The notes below the pieces were generated by a model, which was given only the letters and a program-made list of their open reading frames with translations, did no database searches and was not told the DNA's origin. From RBG-16-66-20 sp049651845 (GTDB lineage Bacteria > Pseudomonadota > Gammaproteobacteria > Burkholderiales > SG8-39): a stretch of DNA of 28,157 nucleotides. This document shows positions 17,264 through 27,092 of the stretch, piece by piece (position 1 is the first letter of the stretch; every line of letters begins with the position of its first letter). The stretch spans positions 1-28,157 of the forward strand of contig JBASCW010000178.1 in assembly GCA_049651845.1 (NCBI GenBank). The letters are read 5' to 3'. A program made the translations under genes and the position numbers.

Positions 17264-17592
17264 CGCTTCTTCCTCGATGCCTTTTCGTCCAAGCCCGGGA
17301 TGCCCTCGCGCCGGTGCAGCTCGGCGAGCACGTCGCCCGGCCCCAGGCCGTGGCGCGCGAGCAGGATCATGCTGTGGAACCAGAGGTCCGCGGTCTCGCG
17401 CACCAGGTGCAGGCGGTCGCCGCCCTTGGCGGCGAGCACGGTCTCGGTCGCCTCCTCGCCGATCTTCTTGAGCACCGCGTCCTCGCCCTCGGCGAGCAGC
17501 CGCGCCACGTAGGACGTGGCGGCATCGCCGGCCTTGCGCGACTCGATCGTCGCGGCGATGCGCTCCAGCGTTTCGTAGAGTCCGGTCTTCAT
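17260..17592 (-). CDS. hisE: Phosphoribosyl-ATP pyrophosphatase
   Basis: A 110-residue all-helical pyrophosphohydrolase of the MazG-like fold. The metal-binding pattern K-K-I-G-E-E-A-T-E (about 42-50) and the R-E-T-A-D-L-W-F-H motif (about 65-73) are present. It converts phosphoribosyl-ATP to phosphoribosyl-AMP, step 2 of histidine synthesis. ATG at 17592 overlaps the hisI stop (ATGA); the frame is open further upstream only as a hisI shadow. HisE and HisI are separate here, not fused as in enterobacteria. Confidence 0.97.
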   Translation of the reverse strand: MKTGLYETLERIAATIESRKAGDAATSYVARLLAEGEDAVLKKIGEEATETVLAAKGGDRLHLVRETADLWFHSMILLARHGLGPGDVLAELHRREGIPGLDEKASRKKR

Positions 17593-17978
17593 TTTTTGCC
17601 GTAGATGGCCTGCGGATCCTTTACGACCGGCTCCGTCTCCACCCATCTCCCGTTCTCGAGTTTGCGGAAAAAGCATCGTGCGTGACCCGTGTGGCAGGCG
17701 ATGCCGCCGACCTGCTCGACCTGCAGCAGTACGGCATCGGCATCGCAGTCGATCCGTATTTCCCGGACTTTCTGTAGGTGGCCGGATTCCTCGCCCTTGC
17801 GCCACAGCTTGTTGCGCGACCGCGAGAAATAGACCGCTTCCGTCCTCTGCGCAGTCTGCTGCAGCGCATCCCGATTCATCCAGGCGACGGTCAGCACCCG
17901 GCCCGAGGACGCGTCCTGCGTCACCACCGCAACCAGGCCGTGCTCGTTCCAGGGAACCTCATCCAGCCAGTCCTTCAC
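17589..17978 (-). CDS. hisI: Phosphoribosyl-AMP cyclohydrolase
   Basis: A 129-residue monofunctional HisI. Conserved blocks: V-A-W-M-N-R-D-A-L (31-39), S-R-N-K-L-W-R-K-G-E-E-S-G-H (54-67), and D-C-D-A-D-A-V-L-L-Q-V (77-87) followed by A-C-H-T-G (94-98). Cys78, Cys95 and Cys102 are the likely zinc ligands. It opens the purine ring of phosphoribosyl-AMP, step 3. The start is GTG at 17978, ten bases after hisF, with a GAGG element upstream; the family N-terminus begins here and no ATG is available in frame. Confidence 0.97.
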   Translation of the reverse strand: MKDWLDEVPWNEHGLVAVVTQDASSGRVLTVAWMNRDALQQTAQRTEAVYFSRSRNKLWRKGEESGHLQKVREIRIDCDADAVLLQVEQVGGIACHTGHARCFFRKLENGRWVETEPVVKDPQAIYGKK

Positions 17979-17988
17979 GTGTACGTCC

Positions 17989-18759
<771 letters not shown>

Positions 18760-18760
18760 G

Positions 18761-19549
18761 TCAGGCCTTGCCGGCGGGCTTGGCTGCGGTCGCTGCGGCG
18801 GCGGGCTTCTCGGTCGCCTTGTCCGCGGCGGCCTGCGCTTTCTTGAAATCGATCGCGCCTTCGTAGAGCGCGCGCCCGGCGATGGCGCCGACCACGCCCT
18901 CGGGCACCAGCCTGGCGCAGATGGCCTGCACGTCCTTCAGGCTGTGCAGCCCGCCGCTCGCGATGATCGGCGTGCGGATCGCCTGCGCGAGCTTGAAGGT
19001 GGCCTCGACGTTGACGCCGGTCATCATGCCGTCGCGGCCGATGTCGGTGTAGACGAGCGCCTCGAGCCCGTAGTCCTCGAACTTCTTCGCCAGGTCGACC
19101 ACGTCGTGGCCGGTCATCTTCGACCAGCCCTCGACCGCCACCTTGCCTTCCTTCGCGTCCAGCCCGGCGATGATGTGGCCGGGGAACGCGTAGCAGGCGT
19201 CGGACAGGAAGCCGGGGTTCTTGACCGCCGCGGTGCCGATCACCACGTAGCTCACGCCCGCGTCGAGGTAGCTCTCGATGGTGTCCAGGTCGCGAATGCC
19301 GCCACCGACCTGGATCGGCGTCTTCTCGCCGACCGCCTCGATCATCTCGCGGATCACCTTTTCGTTCTTCGGGCGGCCGGCGACCGCGCCGTTCAGGTCG
19401 ACGATGTGCAGGCGGCGCGCGCCCTCGGCCGACCAGTGGCGCGCCATCGCCACCGGGTCGTCCGAGAAAACGGTAGCCGAATCCATGCGGCCCTGTTGCA
19501 GGCGCACGCAGTGGCCGTCCTTGAGATCGATGGCGGGGATGATCAGCAC
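18761..19549 (-). CDS. hisA: ProFAR isomerase HisA with an Ala/Lys-rich C-terminal tail
   Basis: A 262-residue (beta/alpha)8 barrel; catalytic Asp8 (P-A-I-D-L-K) and Asp131 (A-G-L-D-A) are present, as are Q-V-G-G-G-I-R and the A-S-G-G phosphate loop. It isomerises ProFAR to PRFAR. The barrel finishes near residue 240 (A-L-Y-E-G-A-I-D-F); about 20 extra residues rich in Ala, Lys and Pro follow, which HisA usually lacks. The start is GTG at 19549, matching the canonical M-L-I-I-P-A-I-D N-terminus, 39 bases after hisH. Confidence 0.97.
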   Translation of the reverse strand: MLIIPAIDLKDGHCVRLQQGRMDSATVFSDDPVAMARHWSAEGARRLHIVDLNGAVAGRPKNEKVIREMIEAVGEKTPIQVGGGIRDLDTIESYLDAGVSYVVIGTAAVKNPGFLSDACYAFPGHIIAGLDAKEGKVAVEGWSKMTGHDVVDLAKKFEDYGLEALVYTDIGRDGMMTGVNVEATFKLAQAIRTPIIASGGLHSLKDVQAICARLVPEGVVGAIAGRALYEGAIDFKKAQAAADKATEKPAAAATAAKPAGKA

Positions 19550-19588
19550 GGGATGCTGCAGACCGTGTGCAGGGTTACGCCAAGTGGG

Positions 19589-20212
19589 CTAGGGCCGCCA
19601 TTGGACGAAGTTGGACAGCAACCGCAAGCCGCTGTTCTGGCTCTTCTCCGGGTGGAACTGCACGGCGAAGATGTTATCCCGCGCCACCGCGCAGGTAAAG
19701 CTCACGCCGTAGGCGCAGGTGGCCGCCGTGAGCGCGCCATCGGCGGGCTGCGGGTAGTAGCTGTGCACGAAATAGAAGCGGCTGCGATCGGCAATGCCGT
19801 CCCACAAGGCGTGCGTGCGCGCCTGCACCACCTCGTTCCAGCCCATGTGGGGGATTTTCAGCCCCGCATTTGCCACTTCTGCCGCGAACTTCGGCACGCG
19901 GCCGGGCAACAGGCCGAGTCCGGGCGTGTCGCCCTCCTCGCCGTGCTCGAACAGCATCTGCAGGCCGATGCAGATGCCGAGGAAGGGCTTCGCCCCCGCA
20001 GCCGCCACCACCGCCTCGCGCGCGCCGCTCGCCGCGAGCTGGCGCATGCAGTCGGGCATCGCGCCCTGGCCGGGCACGACCACGCGGTCGGCGGCGTCGA
20101 TCGCGCGCGGGTCGGAGGTGACGAGCACCTCGGCGCGCGGCGCGACGTGTTCGAGCGCCTTCGACACCGAGCGGATGTTGCCCATCCCGTAATCGATGAC
20201 CGCGATCTTCAA
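19589..20212 (-). CDS. hisH: Imidazole glycerol phosphate synthase, glutaminase subunit
   Basis: A 207-residue class I glutamine amidotransferase with nucleophile Cys81 in L-G-I-C-I-G-L-Q, His187 and Glu189 in F-H-P-E-K, and the oxyanion P-G-Q-G strand (48-51). It supplies ammonia to HisF. The start codon is TTG at 20212, the first codon after the in-frame hisB stop TAG. The canonical N-terminus K-I-A-V-I-D-Y-G-M-G-N follows at once, and the next candidate (Met10) would remove the first beta strand. Confidence 0.96.
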   Translation of the reverse strand: MKIAVIDYGMGNIRSVSKALEHVAPRAEVLVTSDPRAIDAADRVVVPGQGAMPDCMRQLAASGAREAVVAAAGAKPFLGICIGLQMLFEHGEEGDTPGLGLLPGRVPKFAAEVANAGLKIPHMGWNEVVQARTHALWDGIADRSRFYFVHSYYPQPADGALTAATCAYGVSFTCAVARDNIFAVQFHPEKSQNSGLRLLSNFVQWRP

Positions 20213-20812
20213 CTAGAGCGAGCCCTTGGTTGACGGCACCGTACCCTGCGCGCGCGGGTCCGGCTCGGCCGCCATGCGCAGTGCGCGCGCGAAAGCCTTG
20301 AACATGGTCTCGCACTGGTGGTGCGCGTTGTCGCCGCGCAGGTTGTCGATGTGCAGCGTCACCTGAGCGTGGTTGACGAAGCCCTGGAAAAACTCGTGCA
20401 CGAGGTCGGCGTCGAACTCGCCGATCAGCGCGCGCGTGAACGTCACGTTGTACGACAGCCCCGGCCGGCCCGAAAGATCGATCACCACGCGCGACAGCGC
20501 CTCGTCGAGCGGCACGTAGGCGTGGCCGTAGCGGCGGATGCCGGACTTGTCGCCGATCGCCTTGGCGAACGCCTGGCCCAGCGTGATGCCGATGTCCTCG
20601 ACCGTGTGATGCGCGTCGATGTGCAGGTCACCCTTGGCTTGCGCGTCGAGGTCCACCATGCCGTGGCGCGCCACCTGGTCGAGCATGTGCTCGAGGAACG
20701 GGATGCCGGTGGCGAGCTTGGCCGCGCCCCTGCCGTCCAGGTTGAGCCGGACGCGGATCTGCGTCTCCTTGGTGTTGCGCTCGACTTCGGCCGTTCTTTC
20801 CCAGTTGCTCAT
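20213..20812 (-). CDS. hisB: Imidazoleglycerol-phosphate dehydratase
   Basis: A 199-residue monofunctional dehydratase with no phosphatase domain. The manganese-binding motifs are D-A-H-H-T-V-E-D (66-73) and D-N-A-H-H-Q-C-E (161-168). It converts imidazole glycerol phosphate to imidazole acetol phosphate. ATG at 20812 overlaps the hisC stop by four bases and gives the usual R-T-A-E-V-x-R-N-T-x-E-T N-terminus; the much longer frame upstream is a hisC shadow. The separate histidinol-phosphate phosphatase must be encoded elsewhere. Confidence 0.97.
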   Translation of the reverse strand: MSNWERTAEVERNTKETQIRVRLNLDGRGAAKLATGIPFLEHMLDQVARHGMVDLDAQAKGDLHIDAHHTVEDIGITLGQAFAKAIGDKSGIRRYGHAYVPLDEALSRVVIDLSGRPGLSYNVTFTRALIGEFDADLVHEFFQGFVNHAQVTLHIDNLRGDNAHHQCETMFKAFARALRMAAEPDPRAQGTVPSTKGSL

Positions 20813-21903
20813 CGGAGTGCCTCTCGCAATGCCGCGACCAGTATACGGTTTTCCTCCGGCGTGCCGATGGTGAGCCGCAGGCAGTTCTCCAGCAGCGGGT
20901 GGCCGCCGGAGAAGTCCTTCACCAGCACGCCCTGCGCGCGCACGCGCTCGAAGGCGCGCGTGCCCGCGCCCTTGCCGCCCGAGACGCGCACCAGCAGGAA
21001 GTTGGCGGCCGACGGATACACCGTGAGGCCGGGCAGGCGCTCGAGCTCGGGACGCACGCGCTCGCGCTCGGCGAGCACCTGCGCCGCCTGCGCATCGAGC
21101 ACCTTCTTGTTCTGCAGCAGCTTGATCGCCACCGCCTCGGTGAGCACGTTGATGTTGAACGGCGAGCGCGTCTTGTTGAACTGCTCGATCCACGCCGGCC
21201 GGCCGCAGACGTAGCCCAGGCGCAGGCCCGCCATGCCGATCTTGGAGACGGTGCGCATCACCACCAGGTTCGGGAATTCCGCCAGGCGCGGCATGAAGGT
21301 CGAGCCGGCAAAGGGCTGGTAGGCCTCGTCGATCACCACCAGCCCCGGCGCCGCGCGCAGGATGCGCTCGATGTCGGCGACCGGGAAGGCGTTGCCGGTG
21401 GGGTTGTTCGGGTAGGCGAGCCAGATGAGCGCGGGTTTCTCCTTCTGGATCGCGGCGAGAAACGCCTCCGCGTCGAGCGTGAGATCCCCGCGCAGCGGCT
21501 GGCCCGCGAAGCGCAGGCGGAAGAACAGCGCGTAGATGGCAAACATCGCGAACGAAGGCTCGGGGGCCATCACCACCGCGCCTTCGCGCGCGACTGCGGC
21601 GGTGATGTACTGGATGCACTCGTCCGAGCCGTTGCCGAGCAGCACGTCGCAGCCTTCCGGCACCTGCATCACGTCCTTGATGAGCGCGCGCAGCCTCGCT
21701 GCCGTAGGCACCGGGTAGCGGTTCATCGCCACCTCGGACACGACCTGCCCGATCTCGGCGGCCAGGCCGTCCGGCAGCCGGTACGGGCTTTCCATCACGT
21801 CGAGCTTCACGAGCCCGGTGGCGTCGGCGACGTGATAGGCGTGCATCGCCTGCACCTCGGGACGGATGACGCGCGCGGCGACGTCGTTCGCGTCCTCGCT
21901 CAT
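20809..21903 (-). CDS. hisC: Histidinol-phosphate aminotransferase
   Basis: A 364-residue fold-type I PLP enzyme. The PLP lysine is Lys221 in T-V-S-K-I-G-M-A-G-L-R-L-G-Y. Other class I/II aminotransferase markers are N-G-S-D-E (91-95), Y-P-N-N-P-T-G-N (164-171) and D-E-A-Y (192-195). It transfers an amino group from glutamate to imidazole acetol phosphate. Both ends overlap neighbours by four bases (hisD upstream, hisB downstream). Confidence 0.97.
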   Translation of the reverse strand: MSEDANDVAARVIRPEVQAMHAYHVADATGLVKLDVMESPYRLPDGLAAEIGQVVSEVAMNRYPVPTAARLRALIKDVMQVPEGCDVLLGNGSDECIQYITAAVAREGAVVMAPEPSFAMFAIYALFFRLRFAGQPLRGDLTLDAEAFLAAIQKEKPALIWLAYPNNPTGNAFPVADIERILRAAPGLVVIDEAYQPFAGSTFMPRLAEFPNLVVMRTVSKIGMAGLRLGYVCGRPAWIEQFNKTRSPFNINVLTEAVAIKLLQNKKVLDAQAAQVLAERERVRPELERLPGLTVYPSAANFLLVRVSGGKGAGTRAFERVRAQGVLVKDFSGGHPLLENCLRLTIGTPEENRILVAALREALR

Positions 21904-23192
21904 CGCCGTCGCTCCGTGCGCATGCGCGCCGCGGCAGCGTGCGCGTCGAGGCCTTCGCCGCGCGCGAGCGTCGCCGCCAGGCGCCCGAGGCGGCGCGCGC
22001 CCGCGCGCGAGACCTCGATGAGGCTCGAGCGCTTCTGGAAGTCGTAGACCCCGAGCGGCGAGGAAAAGCGCGCCGTGCCCGCAGTCGGCAGGATGTGGTT
22101 CGGGCCGGCGCAGTAGTCGCCGATCGCCTCGGAGCTCCAGCGGCCAAGGAAGATCGCACCCGCCTGCCGCAGCCGCGGCAGCAGCGCGCGCGGCTTCGCG
22201 ACCGCGAGCTCGAGGTGCTCGGGGGCGATGCGGTTCGCGAGCTCGCAGGCTTCGGCGAGGCTGCGCGTGTGGATCAATGCGCCACGCGCCGTCAGCGAGG
22301 CGGCAATGATTTTTCGTCTCGGCATTTCAGAAATCAGTCTCTTGACTTCAATCTCAACGTCATTCAAATAAGAAATCCTAGGCGACAACAAAATCGCCTG
22401 CGCGAGCTCGTCGTGCTCGGCCTGCGAGAACAGGTCCATTGCCACCCAGTCGGCGGGCGCGCTGCCGTCGCCGATCACCAGGATCTCCGAGGGCCCGGCG
22501 ATCATGTCGATGCCGACCTGGCCGAAGACCTGGCGCTTGGCCTCGGCGACGAACGCATTGCCGGGGCCGACGATCTTGTCGACCCGCGCGATAGTGGCGG
22601 TGCCGTAGGCGAGTGCGGCGACCGCCTGCGCGCCGCCCAGCGCGAACACGCGATCGACGCCCGCGATCGCCGCGGCCGCGAGCACCAGCGGCGCGGGATT
22701 GGGGCTGACCATCACCACCTCGGCGACGCCCGCCACCTTGGCCGGGATCGCGTTCATGAGCACCGAGGAAGGGTAGGCCGCCTTGCCGCCCGGCACGTAA
22801 ATACCGACGCGTTCGAGCGCCGTGACGCGCTGGCCGAGCCGCGTGCCGTCGGCCTCGGCATAGGTCCAGGAGGCGGCGCGCTGCCGCTCATGGAACTTCC
22901 GGATGCGCATCGCGGCCGATGTCAGCGCTGCCTTTTCTACTCGCGAAATGCTTTTCAAGGCCAAACTCAAATCGTGAGACGGGATTTCTAGAGCGGCAAC
23001 CGAGCGCGCCTTGACGCCGTCGAAACGGCGCGCGTAGGAGAGCACCGCGGCGTCGCCGCGGCGGCGCACGGACGCGACGATTGCGCGCACGGCTGCCTGC
23101 ACGCGCGCATCCTGCGCAGCCTCGTAACGCGTCAGCGCCGAAAGCCTGGCGGCGAAATCCCGAGCACGCGTGGAAAGGCGGCGCAGCTTCAC
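21900..23192 (-). CDS. hisD: Histidinol dehydrogenase
   Basis: A 430-residue HisD, complete and in frame. Zinc ligands Gln257, His260, Asp359 and His418, and the catalytic Glu325-His326 pair (A-P-E-H-L), are present. It oxidises histidinol to histidine in two NAD-dependent steps. Two stretches, roughly residues 268-298 (nt about 22300-22390) and 71-92 (nt about 22917-22982), use A/T-ending and rare codons such as AGA, AGG, TTG, ATT and TCT, quite unlike the rest of the gene and its neighbours. Ends overlap hisG and hisC by four bases each. Confidence 0.97.
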   Translation of the reverse strand: MKLRRLSTRARDFAARLSALTRYEAAQDARVQAAVRAIVASVRRRGDAAVLSYARRFDGVKARSVAALEIPSHDLSLALKSISRVEKAALTSAAMRIRKFHERQRAASWTYAEADGTRLGQRVTALERVGIYVPGGKAAYPSSVLMNAIPAKVAGVAEVVMVSPNPAPLVLAAAAIAGVDRVFALGGAQAVAALAYGTATIARVDKIVGPGNAFVAEAKRQVFGQVGIDMIAGPSEILVIGDGSAPADWVAMDLFSQAEHDELAQAILLSPRISYLNDVEIEVKRLISEMPRRKIIAASLTARGALIHTRSLAEACELANRIAPEHLELAVAKPRALLPRLRQAGAIFLGRWSSEAIGDYCAGPNHILPTAGTARFSSPLGVYDFQKRSSLIEVSRAGARRLGRLAATLARGEGLDAHAAAARMRTERRR

Positions 23193-23893
23193 TTGCGCGT
23201 CGTCCGTGCAGGAGCGCGGACTTGCGCCGCGCTGGCGAAGGCTTCGATCAGCGGCTGCAGCTCGACGCGCCGCGTCTTGAGCGCCGCCTGGTTGACGACC
23301 AGGCGCGCCGAGATCGGCAGGATTTCCTCCACCGCGACCAGCTTGTTCGCGCGCAGCGTCTCGCCGCTCGAGACCAGGTCGACGATGGCGTCGGCCAGTC
23401 CCAGCAGCGGCGCCAACTCCATCGAGCCGTAGAGCCGGATCAGGTCCACGTGCACGCCCTTGTGCGCGAAGTGCTCGCGCGTCAGGTTGACGTACTTGGT
23501 CGCGACGCGCAGCCGCGCGCCCTGCTGCACCGCGGCCCGATAGTCAAATCCACGACGGGTCGCAACCATCAGCCGGCAGCGTGCGATGCCGAGATCCACG
23601 GGCTGGTACAGGCCCGCGCCGCCGTGCTCGAGCACCACGTCGCCGCCGGCGATGCCGAGCTCGGCCGCGCCGTTGCCGACATAGGTAGGCACGTCGGAGG
23701 CGCGCACGATCACCAGCTGCACGCCGCGGCGCTCGGTGGCGAGAATCAGCTTGCGCGAGCGCTCGGGATCCTCCTTCGGCGAGAGGCCGATGCTCGCGAG
23801 CAACGGCAGCGTCTCCTCGAGGATCCGCCCCTTGGACAGCGCAATGCGGATCGTGCCCCTGCGCCGCGGATTGTCGTCCGGCGCGCGGCTCAT
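23189..23893 (-). CDS. hisG: ATP phosphoribosyltransferase, short form
   Basis: A 234-residue HisG of the short type, which lacks the C-terminal regulatory domain and normally needs HisZ. Conserved features are I-R-I-A-L-S-K-G-R-I (about 15-24), G-I-A-G-G-D-V-V-L-E, and the PRPP-binding D-A-I-V-D-L-V-S-S-G-E-T-L. It makes phosphoribosyl-ATP, the first step of the pathway. ATG at 23893 overlaps the murA stop; it gives about a dozen extra polar N-terminal residues before the conserved core, but no better start lies downstream. No hisZ is in the window. Confidence 0.96.
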   Translation of the reverse strand: MSRAPDDNPRRRGTIRIALSKGRILEETLPLLASIGLSPKEDPERSRKLILATERRGVQLVIVRASDVPTYVGNGAAELGIAGGDVVLEHGGAGLYQPVDLGIARCRLMVATRRGFDYRAAVQQGARLRVATKYVNLTREHFAHKGVHVDLIRLYGSMELAPLLGLADAIVDLVSSGETLRANKLVAVEEILPISARLVVNQAALKTRRVELQPLIEAFASAAQVRAPARTTRK

Positions 23894-25140
23894 TTCACCC
23901 TCTGGATGCGCGCGCCGAGCGCGCCGAGCTTCTTCTCGAGCGCCTCGTAGCCGCGGTCGAGGTGGTAGATGCGGTCGATCAGCGTCTCGCCCTGCGCGAC
24001 CAGGCCCGCGACCACCAGGCCCGCGGATGCGCGCAGGTCGGTCGCCATGACCTTCGCGCCCTGCAGCCGCTCGACGCCCTTCACCACCGCGGTGGTGCCC
24101 TGGATGGTGATGTCGGCGCCCAGGCGCTGCAGCTCGAGCGCGTGCATCATGCGGTTCTCGAAGATCGTCTCGGTGATCACCGCGGTGCCCTCCGCGATCG
24201 TGTCCAGCGCCATGAACTGCGCCTGCATGTCGGTGGCAAAGCCCGGGTAGGGCGCCGTGCGCAGGCTCACCGCCGCCGGCCGCCCGGTCATCTCGATCTC
24301 GATGCTGTCTTCGCCCGCCCTGATCTTCGCGCCGGCCTCGGCGAGCTTGCCGAGCGTGGCGTCCAGCGTCGCCGGCGCCGCGCCGGTGAGGCGGATCCGG
24401 CCGCCGGCCGCCGCCGCGGCGGCGAGGAAGGTGCCGGTCTCGATGCGATCGGGCATCACGCGGTAGTCCGCGCCCGCGAGGCGGCCCACGCCCTCGATGC
24501 GGATCACGTCCGTGCCGGCGCCCTCGATCTTCGCGCCCATCGCCGCGAGGCAGTTCGCGAGATCCGCCACTTCCGGCTCGCGCGCCGCGTTCTCCAGCAC
24601 CGTGGCGCCTTCGGCAAGCGTCGCCGCCATCATCAGGTTCTCGGTGCCGGTCACGGTCACGAGGTCCATGACGATGCGCGCCCCGCGCAAGCGCTCGGCG
24701 CGCGCCTCGATGTAGCCCCGCTCGATCGCGATCGCGGCGCCCATCGCCTGCAGGCCCTTGATGTGCTGGTCCACGGGTCGCGCGCCGATCGCGCAGCCGC
24801 CGGGCAGCGACACGCGCGCCTCGCCGAAACGCGCGAGCAGCGGCCCGAGCACCAGCACCGAGGCGCGCATGGTCTTCACGAGCTCGTAGGACGCAAGGCG
24901 CTGCATGATGCGCCGCGCATCCAGCGTCATGCGGTCGCCCTTGCGCTCGACCGCCACGCCCATCTGGCCGAGCAGCTTGGCGGCGGTGGCCACGTCGGCG
25001 AGAGCCGGCACGTTGGCGAGCGCGAGCGGCCGGTCGGTGAGCAGCGCCGCGCACATGATCGGCAGTGCGGCGTTCTTCGCGCCGGATACGCGCACCTCGC
25101 CCTCGAGCGGCCGCCCGCCGTCAATCAGCAACTTATCCAT
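23890..25140 (-). CDS. murA: UDP-N-acetylglucosamine 1-carboxyvinyltransferase
   Basis: A 416-residue EPSP-synthase-fold enzyme. Lys22-Asn23 in the S-G-A-K-N-A-A substrate loop and the catalytic Cys116 (P-G-G-C-A-I-G-A-R-P-V-D) match E. coli Lys22/Asn23/Cys115, so it should be fosfomycin-sensitive. It transfers enolpyruvate from PEP to UDP-GlcNAc, the first committed step of peptidoglycan synthesis. The start overlaps the end of ibaG by eight bases, as in the ibaG-murA pairing of proteobacteria. Confidence 0.98.
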   Translation of the reverse strand: MDKLLIDGGRPLEGEVRVSGAKNAALPIMCAALLTDRPLALANVPALADVATAAKLLGQMGVAVERKGDRMTLDARRIMQRLASYELVKTMRASVLVLGPLLARFGEARVSLPGGCAIGARPVDQHIKGLQAMGAAIAIERGYIEARAERLRGARIVMDLVTVTGTENLMMAATLAEGATVLENAAREPEVADLANCLAAMGAKIEGAGTDVIRIEGVGRLAGADYRVMPDRIETGTFLAAAAAAGGRIRLTGAAPATLDATLGKLAEAGAKIRAGEDSIEIEMTGRPAAVSLRTAPYPGFATDMQAQFMALDTIAEGTAVITETIFENRMMHALELQRLGADITIQGTTAVVKGVERLQGAKVMATDLRASAGLVVAGLVAQGETLIDRIYHLDRGYEALEKKLGALGARIQRVK

Positions 25141-25381
25141 CGCGCGCCTCCCCGGCCGCTTCTTCCGGAGTCAGCGTCTGCATCGACAGCGCGTGAATCT
25201 CCTCGCGCATGCGCTCGCCCAGCGCGCGGTAGACCAGCTGGTGGCGCTGCACGCGGCTCTTGCCCGCAAAGGCGCTCGACACGATGCGCGCCTGGAAATG
25301 CTGGCCGTCGCCGATCACCTCGACGCGCTCGCATTCGAGGCCGGCTTCGATGCCGCTTTTCACGCTTTCGGGAGTGACCAT
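25133..25381 (-). CDS. ibaG: BolA-family protein (IbaG/YrbA-like)
   Basis: An 82-residue BolA-fold protein with the class II KH-like pattern: E-V-I-G-D-G-Q-H-F-Q-A-R-I-V-S-S-A-F then R-V-Q-R-H-Q-L-V-Y-R-A-L. IbaG proteins pair with monothiol glutaredoxins and affect iron-sulfur handling and acid resistance. It lies just upstream of murA, as in E. coli, two bases after the ABC permease gene. Confidence 0.93.
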   Translation of the reverse strand: MVTPESVKSGIEAGLECERVEVIGDGQHFQARIVSSAFAGKSRVQRHQLVYRALGERMREEIHALSMQTLTPEEAAGEARDG

Positions 25382-25383
25382 GG

Positions 25384-26138
25384 CTATTGCCTGAGTTTGT
25401 ACCCCGAGCGCAGCAGCGCGAGCGCCGCCGCGCCGAGCAGCGCGAAGCTTACCGCGACCACCGCCAGGCTCGCGAGCGGCGGGAAATCTGAGGCGCCGAA
25501 GAAGCCGTAGCGGAAACCGTCGATCATGTAGAAGAAGGGATTCAGGTGCGAGGCCGCCTGCCAGGCCGCCGGCAGCGAATGTATCGAGTAGAACACACCC
25601 GACAGGAAGGTGAGCGGCAGGATCACGAAGTTCTGGAACGCGGCGATCTGGTCGAACTTGTCGGCCCAGATGCCGGCGATCAGGCCGAGCGCGCCGAGCA
25701 CGGCCGCGCCGAGCAGGGCGAAGACGAGCACCCAGGCGGGCGCCGCCAGGCGCAGCTCGACGAACCAGACCGTCACCGCGAGCACGAAGCCGCCGACCAC
25801 CAGGCCGCGGATCATTGAAGCCAGCACGTAGGCGCAGAAGAACTCGACGTAGGAGATCGGCGGCAGCATCATGAACACCAGGTTGCCGGAGACCTTCGAC
25901 TGGATCAGGCTCGAGGAGCTGTTGGCGAAGGCGTTCTGCAGCACGCTCATCATCACCAGCCCCGGCACCAGGAACTGCGCGTAGCTCGTGTGCTCGAACA
26001 CGCGCACGCGGTCGCCGAGCGCGTAGGCGAACACCACGAGGTACAGCAGCGCGGTGAGCACGGGCGCGGCCACGGTCTGGAAGCTCACCTTCCAGAAGCG
26101 CAGCAGCTCCTTGTAGAGCAAGGTCGGGAAGCCGCCCA

Positions 26139-26139
<1 letters not shown>
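25384..26139 (-). CDS. ABC-2 type transporter permease (YadH-like)
   Basis: A 251-residue inner-membrane protein with about six helices and the ABC-2 (DrrB/NodJ/YadH) pattern: an N-terminal K-E-L-L-R-F-W segment, and in the C-terminal half N-F-V-I-L-P-L-T-F-L-S-G-V-F-Y followed by N-P-F-F-Y-M-I-D-G-F-R-Y-G-F. ATG at 26139 shares one base with the stop of the ATPase gene. It forms an export system with that ATPase; the substrate is not known. The position next to mla genes is, as I recall, usual in betaproteobacteria. Confidence 0.93.
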
Positions 26140-27038
<899 letters not shown>

Positions 27039-27092
27039 GGCGGGCATGCCCGCGCTCACGTGCAGCGGGCACGCTCGCGCGGGCGATCGGCT

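Noticed and set aside
22300..22400. hisD as a disrupted or chimeric pseudogene because of its AT-rich patch
   Set aside because: The frame is intact and all zinc and catalytic residues are present; only codon use is unusual, which is reported as a finding.
27040..27053. 14-base palindrome GCGGGCATGCCCGC ahead of the exporter ATPase gene as an operator
   Set aside because: GC-rich palindromes arise easily at this base composition and no promoter elements flank it; noted only as context for the start choice.
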